Assembly (NCBI RefSeq): GCF_001659605.2
Contig: NC_035161.2
Span: 6,761,662 to 6,825,661, forward strand
Length of the DNA stretch: 64,000 nucleotides
Direction of reading: 5' to 3'
From: Manihot esculenta
Lineage: Eukaryota; Streptophyta; Magnoliopsida; Malpighiales; Euphorbiaceae
In this document: piece after piece, positions 54,568 through 64,000 of the stretch
How the letters are laid out: each line of letters begins with the position of its first letter
Position numbering within the stretch: the first letter of the stretch is position 1
Made by a program: the position numbers and the translations under genes
Notes under the pieces: model-generated
Told to the model about the DNA's origin: nothing
Database searches by the model: none
The model's input: the letters and a program-made list of their open reading frames with translations, nothing else

Positions 54568-55336
54568 TTCAGAAAATCTTGAAGAGGGAGAGAAAGATGA
54601 AGAATGGAAAATAATTGCAGGTGAAGAATATATGAGAAATGGTGTGCGCCCACAGAGAAGACATGTAGACAAGACCAAAGAAGATGGTAGAAAGATCTGG
54701 AATTTGTGTTGGCTTATCTTGATCATGTCACCTAAACCTGTCTCTTTCACTACAATCTCCATCACCATGAGAAGATATTTTCAGTGCAACAATGGATTGG
54801 CTTAGAAACTTTTTTTCAAATAAATCTCTTAATTTTTCCTTATAAGTTAGGCAAGATTTATGAAACTAATTATTTTCTCTATTTTATAATTTTTATTTAT
54901 TATTTTAATTATTTTAAAATTATTATCTATTTTTCTATTTATATCATAATAATATATAAATTAATTATTATTATTTTATTTTATTTTTTTAATATTTAAT
55001 AAAATTTATTATTTTTAAAATAATATAATTAAAAAATTAATAAAAAAATTATCTTTTTCACATGTGGACAATATAATAGAGGGTTAGAAAGCCAAGAGAA
55101 CAACCCATAAAATCAATAAGCCCAGCCCACAAACCAACCAAATCACAATCCACCTGACCCAAAAATAACCATCCCAACCATCAATTCACCCAACACAGAA
55201 ATCAAACTAGCAAATCCAGCAACCACTCATCTGAACACGGCCATGGAGCCTAGCACCGCTTCATTCTCCGAGAAGTCAAATAGAGAAGAAACAGAGGAGA
55301 TCAACACCACAAAATGCCAATAGCGAGACAGATTGA
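54568..55336. other. Upstream region of the RING gene and AT-rich spacer
   Basis: Bases 54568-54780 probably hold the RING gene leader. 54800-55050 is very AT-rich. 55080-55330 is more balanced in composition but has no gene I recognise. Confidence 0.5.
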
Positions 55337-56362
55337 TTTTTTTTTTTTTACCGGTAATAAAATGCATTACATGGCTCTATTAAATAGTAGCAATATTTAC
55401 AATAAATGTTTAAGCGAAACAAAGATTAGAGTATATTAAACCTTTAAATAAAATTTAATTATAGTTTTTCCTCAAATATTGGCCTGCCCAGAAATGTAGC
55501 AAAAAGAAACATATTGAAAATATAAAGTAATCTTCAAAATAGACGTAATAGATGCCTACATTTTACATGGTCGGAGTTGTACTGGGTTCTAAATAACATT
55601 GACCAAAAGAGTAGAATTCACCTCAGAGCCCAGGAATGAAAAACCAACATTTAATGCTAATTTGAGACCTTCCAATAAAATTCGAACCTCACTTGTAAGA
55701 GCAGATAAACACTATCTGTTTGGCTATACCATGCACAATTGTTCTATTATTATTCGTAATAATCAAAACAATTGTCGCATGGGAAAACTATCCTTTCAAG
55801 TAATATCACAATTAAGTTTAAATACACTACAAGGGGAGGAAACCACTGATATTAGGAGATTGAGTTGATGTAGACAAAGAAAGGTCAGCAAAAACACCAC
55901 TCTGCCTTAAGTATGAATAATCAAACGAAATGAGATAAGTAACGGAGGCAATATCAAAAAGGACATTATAAAAAATATATCTATTTCGCACTTTTTATAT
56001 ATATTTCCACCAAATAAGGAAGGAAATTGGGAAAGCCATCACTAGAAGGTTTATATGCACAAGAACTAATGCTTGAGCAAACAAAAGTGTATCATTAGCA
56101 AACAAAACATCAATAAGAGATAGAGCCACCCAAGCAATTTTAATACTTTGAAAGATATCTCAATGTGTGCATCTGACAATAAATAAGAGAGAGTCTGAGA
56201 TATAAAAAGAAATAGGTATGGAGATAAAAGATTTCTCTGTTGAAACCCATGTGAAGGATAAAAGAGAGTAATAGAATAGCCATTAACCATGATAGAAAAA
56301 CAAGCAGTAGAGATACATTCCATGATCAACTGAATCAATTGTGCCGCAAATCCCATTTTGAG
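55337..56362 (-). pseudogene. LINE (non-LTR retrotransposon) remnant
   Basis: Read on the - strand, 56362-56066 encodes RT blocks resembling MGFAAQLIQLIMECISTACF, VNGY and LLSPYLFLFISQTLS, followed in another frame by DTLLFAQA, corresponding to the RT region around LSPYLF and ADDT. The left end is a 13-T run at 55337 followed by ACCGGTAATAAAATGCATTA, which read on the - strand is the usual 3' end and poly(A) tail of plant L1-type elements. Only about 1 kb remains, so it is 5'-truncated and internally shortened. Confidence 0.8.
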
Positions 56363-57989
56363 GGTCTTTCGTCTCTATTTTTGAGTTCTCTTTGATTGCC
56401 ATTTCCTTTGTTTTCTTGAGTGCTTGGGTTTCCTTGTCCCTGCCTGTTTAGTTTTTATTCTCCCTCCTCCAATCGTTATGGTCGTCTTCCCTCACCATGA
56501 TCGAAAGCTTTTGGGTTTTGGTTTTTTCTGTTTTTAGTTTTTTTTCTTCTCGTATTCATGGCGCTTCTTAGGTGAGGGAATTATTTTTAAATTTGAGTTG
56601 TTAAATGCGTAGAGGGTTTCTTTCTCTAGTCTCTGTGAAGGGCTTTAGTTAGTATTTACTTTGATAATTTAAGATCCCACTGCCACGTCCGTAAATCACG
56701 CTCCTGTAGACTATGAGCATGTAGTAAAGCTCCACACCTTGTTGGTTGAGCTAATTTAGCTAAAATTTGAAGTTTATAGAAAATATTAAAATTATATTTA
56801 TTTAATTAACATATTTTCTTAACTTTTCATTAAAGATTTTTTTAATAAAAAATAAAGTAATTTATTTATCTTAATTTAATTAAATTATTTTTTAAAAAGT
56901 AAAAATAATACAAGTAACACATTTAAACTAAATAAGATTCAGTAATTTAAAATTTCAGTCCAATTAAGTGGTATTTTAATTAAATAATTTTAATAAATAA
57001 ATAAATATTTATAAAGGACAATTAGATTAAATTTAATAATTTATCTTTAATGAATTAATATTAAATTTTAAAAATAAAATAAGATTAAGCTGAAATTGAG
57101 AATTGCTTTAATTTAATTTTTAATTTAATTTAATTCAATTTAATTTTTCATAAATTTTGATTTATATATATATTTTTAGAAATTTCAAATTAAATTTACC
57201 AAATTGACTGATATTGACACAAAACATAGGCATTTGAAACGCACAATTTCTTCCAATCATAAAAACTTCAATTCCAAAGAAATGATATGAAAAATATGTT
57301 TATTTTTTAAAACGATTTTCAAGATATATTAAGAGTACATGTTTTTTGAAAATTTTGTAAAGGAGCTTGTACTTTTCATAAAAATTATTTTTTTTTTATT
57401 AAATTAATTTTTAAATCATATAATATATTTAAATTTAAATCGAAATGAAAAATAATTCTCTAAGTATATTAATCTAATTTCTATTTTAATTTATTTTAAG
57501 TAACATTAATATTTACTTGCCATGTTAAAAAAAAATAGTATCATCATCAAAATAACGCTTAAAGAGCGACCAATTAAATGCACCTGGAAGCAATAATTCG
57601 GCGGGTGTCTCTTATCATTTCTCACACCAAGGCGTTCGATGAAATTGCTGAGAGAAAACTTTTGTTGGTTAGTTTTCTCAGATAGCTATACATTTTGTTT
57701 TTACGCGCAAGAAATGGTCATCTTACTTTTGCAGATTAGTATCGAGGATGTAAGCATAAGTATCGTTTTCACTTTGTCATGAATATTTTTATATTGCACT
57801 CTTAACATGGAATGACACTGTAAATTTTGTAAAATGTATTACAATGCATATGAATTATTTAAAAATATAATTAAAATAATATTGTAATCTTAATTTATAT
57901 GATATAAGACTACAAATATGTTAATATGTACTTACAAGCTCTAAAATATTATTTAAATTTATCATTAATAGTTAATAATTTAAAATTAT
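56363..57989. other. AT-rich intergenic sequence
   Basis: No gene, RNA or identifiable element seen. 56363-56700 is T-rich with moderate GC and may be a leftover of the LINE or another repeat. The rest is AT-rich with simple runs. Confidence 0.5.
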
Positions 57990-58229
57990 ATGTTTGAGAA
58001 GAGATGAACTAATAAGAGGGTGTAGGAGGGAAATAAATATCAAATTTGAAGGAAATGTCTCACTTCCCCTTCCTTACACCCCAAGTTGGAGTGTAGGAAA
58101 AGTTGACATTTGAAAGGAAAAGAGAGTTAAGGCTTTATTTATACTTTCCTTACCTCTTTCCAAGAATGGGTAAATATTTACATATCCCTCCTTCCCTTTA
58201 CTTACCTCTACTTCACCTCCAACCAAACA
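57990..58229. mobile_element. MITE-like element 1
   Basis: It starts TGTTTGAGAAGAGATGAACT and ends with the imperfect complement (CACCTCCAACCAAACA). TA flanks both sides. Interior is rich in CCTTCC/GGAAGG. No ORF. Confidence 0.5.
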
Positions 58230-58330
58230 TAGTGTCACCCAAATATAGTGTAAGGAAATTGTAAATAATGGAAGGAAAAAAGAGGGTAAGGAGGGTAAGG
58301 GTAAAGAGGATTACAATAAAAAAATTTGCA

Positions 58331-58410
58331 TGTGAAATGGATGAATTAATGGAAACGTAAAGAGAAGTAATGTGAAATGGATGAATTACTGGAAATGTAA
58401 AGAGAAGTAA
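58331..58410. repeat. 40-bp tandem duplication
   Basis: Two units begin TGTGAAATGGATGAATTA at 58331 and 58371 with a few mismatches, between the two MITE-like elements. Confidence 0.9.
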
Positions 58411-58422
58411 TGTGCATTTTTA

Positions 58423-58642
58423 TGTTTGGAAAGAGGTGAAGGAAGAGGATTAAAAGAGGTAATGGGAGATAATAAACCACTTACCCTCACCTCCCCCTCC
58501 TTAGGTGTAAGAAAATTTAGAATTTAAGGGAGGGTAAGGCTTACCCCTCCATTAACTCATTTTTTCCCAGTAAAGGGACATAGTTTACTTACCCCTCCTT
58601 ACCTTTGTTTACTCTTCCCTTACCCTCATCCTCATCCAAACA
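58423..58642. mobile_element. MITE-like element 2
   Basis: It starts TGTTTGGAAAGAGGTGAAGG and ends CCTCATCCTCATCCAAACA, similar in ends and purine-rich interior to element 1, in the same orientation. The left flank is TA, the right flank GA. Confidence 0.5.
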
Positions 58643-59157
58643 GAATTTCCACAAAGTGTTAAATTTTTTTATTTGGATTGTTTTTTTTTAACTTTTTGAA
58701 AAATCACAGTCCATTCTTTTTCTTTTTTGGAAGAAACTTATTTTTCCTAATTCCAACTAAATTTTTTTTTTTTTTCAGGAATTCATTTGAACCCAAAAAG
58801 GTCTAACTAACAAGCTGAGATTGAAAGAATAAAATGATAGAACGAATTGCATGTTGAGAAAAAATTGATCCTAATATAGCCTATTACCAGATAAGATTCT
58901 TTACAATGTAGTCACTGAGATGTGATCACCTTGCTCCTAAATCATAATTATACATTGGTCACACAAACTATGATGTAGCAAGTAACAAGCCCGGCTGCTA
59001 TTCCTTCTCTCGTATGTATATGCTCAACCCTCGTCAGAGAAATCCTAAAAAGCTGGTTAAGAAGATTAGTCTCTTCGGGCATGAGGTTTTGCGACGCGCT
59101 AAGAAACTCTACTATGAATGATAATATATGTGTGTGTATGTATATATTTATGTATGT
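58643..59157. other. Intergenic sequence downstream of GALT1
   Basis: No gene seen. The part nearest 59157 presumably includes the 3' untranslated region of the galactosyltransferase gene. Confidence 0.5.
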
Positions 59158-62100
59158 TTATCGATCACCGCAACATCTAGCACTCTTTCCTTCTTGAAGT
59201 TTCTGCCATAGACAAAGCATCTCCCTGGGACCTTGGTAGTGGGCAACAATATAACCATCCTTGCACCCTTCATTATAGATTCTTTCATTGTTCTCGTACC
59301 TAACTTCTAAACCCTCCTTTTTCATCTGGTCTATCCAGATGCCCATTGCCACATCTTCTAGCTTAAAAATCTGCAACATCAATCATCAAAATTGTCAAAT
59401 GGGTCCATCTTAATTTCATTTGGTAGTAGAGTAGTTCGTATTTTAACAGAAGCCTCGTGCAACATTTTGATTGCAAAGACTTTCAAGTGGGAAGGAAAAA
59501 ATGTACAGCGACTAATTTTACCTTCAAAACACCTTCTTTATGTCTCCTGTAAACTTCTTTCGCTATGTCTAGAGACACCACATAACCAGGACCATGTGCC
59601 CAGGGAGGGTATTTCTCTTCAGGCCATTCCTTTTTCAGTAAAGACGAGGAAGGGTAAGTAACAAGAAATTGACAAATTACTTGGTATAGTCAGAAAATCA
59701 AGGGCAACAGAACGCAGGTAATTAGCATGCATCTCTTTATACTAGCAACACTCTTTCAAACCAATTAGAGCGCCAAAATTTTTCCCAATTGATTGTGTAT
59801 GATATTCATTTCTATTTCTTGTCTGCACTAGTGCATTTTGGCCATTTGTACAAGTCTTGAATTTTATGCAAAAATAGTAGAGGGTACAAAGGAGTATCTC
59901 AAATTCTCCCTCGTTGAATCCACTAACGAAGAACCTACTAAATATGTGTTTTATCGGTGACATCAATTGAAAGACATCAAAGAATAATATGTGAGCCTTG
60001 CTCAAATAGATTGGATCAAGTCTATGTTTTTTCTTTTCTTTTTTAAATTATGAAGACCAGAGGATTACCTCAAGGCTAATATACCATTTGCTTTCGGTAC
60101 TCCGATGAGGTTGGGAGTCTGAGTTAATGAGTCCATAGAGCAAGCCATTACTCACTTTGATCCTCTTTAAAGATTCTAGCACTTCATCTACTCGAACAAA
60201 TGCATCATCATCTGTCTTCATGACATAATTTGCCGATGCAACCTCTGTCTGTTTAAGAGATGAGGCCAGTAAGATGATGACGATTCAGCCATTTGTATGT
60301 CTAAATAAGAGAGGAGAGGACTTTTACCCCAAAGATGCAGATGGCTAACGTTTTCCATGTGATGAGGTTGTAATAGTCAACAAAAGGCATAATCTGTATG
60401 TCTCCATATGTTCGTGCTTCATTCCAAAGTTCCTCATTAACTAATTGATTTTTGTGCTGCAATACACCTCAAAATTGTAAGTGACCATAAAACAGGCCTG
60501 CATGACTACACTGCCTTTTTACACCTGTAACTTGTGGCTGGTTGGTCAAGAATACCAAATACACAAACTTAGACTTCCATCACATGTGGCTTACAAATAG
60601 AAAACGTAGGACAGGTTAATTTCTCTCATCATCTCTTAACGTAGATGGTTATATCAATGACATCCCTCAAGTTCAATTTTGTATCATAAAGCTCCCTAAA
60701 CTTCAATTTGAGAATTATTAAAGTTCTTGTTACATACTATCACCAGGTTAATTTATGTGTAAATGTCACCATTGTCCCTAAACTTGTAAAGATTTATCAC
60801 AATCTTGATAAAAAAATTTTAAATTTCAATTTAACTTATTTTTTCTTTAAAATTTTTATAAAAATATTTACAATAAATTACAAATTATAATTATGTAATT
60901 TTCTTTCAAAAATTTATAGTTAGCTTAAAATTTTATAATTTGATTTTAGGATGATATATATTCATTTTTTTATTTTTATTTATTGTAATTTTATTATTTT
61001 ATTTTAATATAAAAAAATTTTTACTTTCACATTATTTTAATTACATTCAAATTTTATATGGTTGTTTTTATTTTTTCTATATATATGTTAATATTATTGT
61101 TATATTTTTATTTATATTAATAAAATAATATTTCAAATATATTATTTTTAAGCATATATTGTGTAAAAATTATTTATATATTAAATTAAAATATTAGAAA
61201 TTTTATGATACAATTTAAAGTTGAGGGATACATGTGATATAATTATCTAAGTTAAGGGATAATAAGTGAAATTTAATGAGTTCTTTAGTGATTTAAATTA
61301 AAGTTTGGGGAGTTTTATGATAAAAATAAAAATTAATGGACATTACTAAATAATCGTCTAAGTTGAAGGACAATGGATGAAATTAATCCAACTTAGGATC
61401 CACCAATAACAGGATGATGTCCTTCAGGGCCAAATCAATTAGATTGTTGTTTAACACATGGCACTACTTCAATTGGGATAACTTTCCTTTCTTAGGCCAG
61501 AAAACATCAGCACCATAATAGTTACCGAATAAAAAGTAGAAAGAATAACTTGCAAAAGCTCACCAATCCAACAAAAAAGCGCACTGCTGCAGTTCCTGAC
61601 CGAACTGCATCATACTGCATCCATGTTCTTCGAACAGCCATCCTGCGTTTAAAGTTGTTCGCAGTGGAGAAAACACCAATAAAGAGATTAGGTGATTTTT
61701 CGGTAGAGAGAGGAGCTGATTTGAGTGTTTCTAGATCAATTGTATGTTCTGAATCCTCTGATGTAGGCAGACCACTCGCCACGACAGAAATTAGGTTCAA
61801 GTCTCCAGATATCCTAACGTCACTGACCAGCCATGGTTCCAAGGTCTGAATGGACAATGAACCAAGAAAGAAAATAAATTCAAAGAAACTGACTTCCTGC
61901 CCTGTAAAATTATAAAAATACCACAAAAAAGAATGAGAAGGACATACTTCGCGATATGCGAAAGATGTTATGTGTTTTCCATCAACTGTCATCTGGAACT
62001 CTGACCCTATTCTAAGGGTTGCAACAGACAAATAACCTTGCTTAAAGGGAAAATATCTTCTTTTAGATCCCTCCAGAACCATTGAAGACCTCCTTGAACC

Positions 62101-63339
62101 TTCTGAATGTGTGCTAGGCTGAGTATAATTTCTACCCACTATCTTGTTACACTGATCCAACTCGTCCACTGCCACATGAAACAATTATGGTTTATGACTT
62201 ATCAGAGTGAGCAATAAAAAAGGAAAATGAGCCCACAGAAGCAGGCAATCTAAAATATAAGGAAAAACAAAAAAGAAAAGAAAAAGAGACGGCTACTGAT
62301 ATGCATCACTAATCTAATGGATCTCAGACTTCAAAGAGAAGAATAAAAAAAGGGTAAAAAAATGAAACATTAACAGAACGGAAACACATAAATTGAGCTT
62401 TGGGAACCTATTCCAATTGCTATCAATGGGTCATAAGTGTTCACTTTGAAGAGATACAAAAACAAAACTATAAGCATATACTACAAATATGGTTAGAGAG
62501 CTACAGATACAAAACCAAACAACAAGCATATACAGTAAACTTTCATAAAAAACAACAAAAATGTGGTATGTATCTCTACCTTTCTTATTCTTTTCAGGAG
62601 TAGGAGATGGGCAACGCTCCTCTTCACCCCAATCATGAGCTATAGTCCAGGTGTTTTGAACTATAACTGGATCCTCAGTTATCTTATCACCATGAAGCCT
62701 AACATTGTAATGTAAAATGATGGGTGGATCAGGCTCCCCAGGAAGTGCTTCCCCTGTTAAGTCAATCCGAAAATTGCCAAGAAGACCATTTGGAATGCCT
62801 ATAATTGTTATGGATGAACCCTGAGTCAGACCACAAGGAAGCCGCAACTTAAAACCACTACTCTCAAACCCTGAGGCATTCACTTTGTTAAGAAAATGAG
62901 GACACTGTTTCTCTTTTGCTCTGCTATTTAAACTTTCATTTGTATTACCACGTCTTTCCTCTTCAATTGAAGCCATAAGGCTGTTCCATGCACTCCCAGC
63001 TTCCTTAATAGCCTCTAGTCCACTGGGTAAAGCCTGAGCTTGATCAATCAAGTGTTTCAGTAGATTCCATGTGCGCAGAGATTCTTGCTCTTCCTTGGAA
63101 ATATTCCTCTGAGCAAACAAACTGAATATTATGGTATCAGTAGAAATTACTTGAGTAGAATTCTCTGTATTTTTATATGCTGGTGGAAGCGTAGATTGCA
63201 CCCATTCAAGTGGATTACTTCCATTGGATAAAGCATTCATCAAATAATTTTCTCCAATGGGATTTTTCATGAGAACATATCTAAGGATCAGAAGCATAAA
63301 CAAGATTGCAATCAGAACACCACCAGACCATCTCTTCAT
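59158..63339 (-). CDS. GALT1: Beta-1,3-galactosyltransferase GALT1-type (seven exons)
   Basis: Exons on the - strand: 63339-62580, 62168-61948, 61845-61564, 60456-60328, 60248-60069, 59629-59522, 59370-59158. All junctions have GT-AG and keep one frame, giving 630 residues, close to the usual length. It is a type II Golgi enzyme: a short cytosolic end (MKRWSGG), a membrane anchor (about 7-24), a stem, a galectin-like domain (about 175-325, with [16 protein letters not shown] and [11 protein letters not shown]) and a GT31 galactosyltransferase domain (about 380-625). Visible motifs are [19 protein letters not shown], the metal-binding DDD at 477-479 ([14 protein letters not shown]), [10 protein letters not shown] and LEDVAMG (564-570). 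GALT1 adds beta-1,3-galactose in building Lewis-a N-glycans; the GALT2-6 branch that galactosylates arabinogalactan proteins has the same architecture. The [21 protein letters not shown] ending and synteny favour GALT1. No break seen. Confidence 0.95.
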
Positions 63340-64000
63340 TCTGTTGACAGTAAAGATGCATTAAATTTTGGAATTTCTAATATCCATTCTGATTATGCTT
63401 TAAGGAATCCAGCCCTCCAGCCTGTAATTTTTATGTGAAAAGTTAGCTATCTGACTGCACTAACTATATCCAACAACAATAGTTGATGTCTCCAGAGTCC
63501 AGAAAGATGAGAAATTTGGTGACGATAAAAATGTAGATGGATCTCTTATTATCAGCTAGCTATTTGAGTGAGCCATCTATCAAGCTCTGAAAGTACAAGA
63601 TCTTGTTGCAGCTCAATTTCTCTGCAACTCCACTGCATACTTGTTCATGAAATTTGTCACGCAGGACCATAAGCTGAAACAAGATTTCAAATTCATTAAT
63701 CTATTAACAAGTGTAAAAATTTTCCAATAAAACACTAAAACTAGTACAAAAGTTCACCAATCCATTTTACAAGTATAATACTCTAAAACACTGCATGTCT
63801 AAAACTAAAGAACAAGATCACAGTTTAGTCAAAGATGCATGAAACAAAAGCATCTAATCCAAAACTTTAAAATGATGGCTAGGGATACTGTCCACATATT
63901 ACAAGGCATCAGCACAACGACAATGGAACACAATCAAAAAGGATAATCTATCAGAAAAAGAAAAGGCAACTTGCAGAACTTATTCAATAACCACAAAACT
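63340..64000. other. Upstream region of the galactosyltransferase gene
   Basis: No coding ORF. It probably holds the 5' untranslated region and promoter, perhaps with a leader intron, but I cannot place a transcription start. Confidence 0.4.

Noticed and set aside
54568..54768. N-terminal extension of the RING protein
   Set aside because: These 67 codons are open by chance. The family starts at an MASEP-like methionine and the extension looks like leader sequence.
55599..55868. 89-codon ORF on the + strand within the LINE remnant
   Set aside because: Antisense to the LINE 3' part, with no recognisable domain.

Overview
Plant nuclear DNA, almost certainly from a eudicot. Transposon families are of plant type, introns are GT-AG, AT-rich spacers alternate with retrotransposons, and two ordinary plant genes lie at the right end. 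The species cannot be fixed from the sequence alone.

Bases 1-47536 are one nested stack of transposable elements. The outermost layer is an old, broken Athila-like Ty3/gypsy element on the + strand. Its protease/RT/RNase H/integrase lies at 12001-15414, its integrase tail at 31201-31602, an env-like third ORF at 31997-32605 and its 3' LTR at 46398-47536. Three things have inserted into it: related LTRs at the left (end at 12000), a degenerate CACTA transposon (15415-31196), and a solo LTR (33708-34567 plus 44486-45874). These hosts received further insertions. A complete young chromovirus (copy 1, 1148-10645, - strand, TSD CTAGG) sits inside another LTR of its own family. A second complete chromovirus (copy 2, 34568-44480, + strand, TSD GTTCT) sits inside the solo LTR. 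The CACTA element carries a solo LTR (16743-19056, TSD GGAAG) and a chimeric solo LTR (19586-19705 plus 26700-27250, TSD CATGT). That chimeric LTR is itself split by a Gag-protease-only Athila-like element (19706-26694, TSD ATCAT). All insertions with both ends in the window, except the CACTA, show exact 5-bp target duplications, so the order of events can be read directly.

Two motif systems stand out. The chromovirus LTRs carry clusters of a 15-bp hyphenated palindrome (GTTCGGC-C-GCCGAAC), one cluster directly upstream of a TATA box and one in the transcribed leader. The Gag-protease element is sprinkled with a different palindromic motif built on TGATTTGCCCAG, in its LTRs, its coding sequence and its untranslated part. 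In both families the two LTRs of one copy differ by gain or loss of these motifs. Copy 1 and copy 2 each have a UAG at the gag/pol junction, but at different aligned codons, so the stops look like independent decay at CAG sites rather than a programmed signal.

Bases 47537-59157 are an AT-rich region holding a Ty1/copia RNase H remnant, two tandem 5'-truncated GMC oxidoreductase (mandelonitrile-lyase-like) pseudogenes separated by a copia RT fragment, an intact RING-H2 ubiquitin-ligase gene resembling MPSR1 (53881-54567, - strand), a LINE remnant and a pair of related MITE-like elements.

Bases 59158-63339 (- strand) hold a complete seven-exon GALT1-type beta-1,3-galactosyltransferase gene of 630 codons with a galectin domain and a GT31 domain. 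In Arabidopsis the MPSR1 and GALT1 loci are neighbours, so this part is conserved genic background next to the transposon stack.
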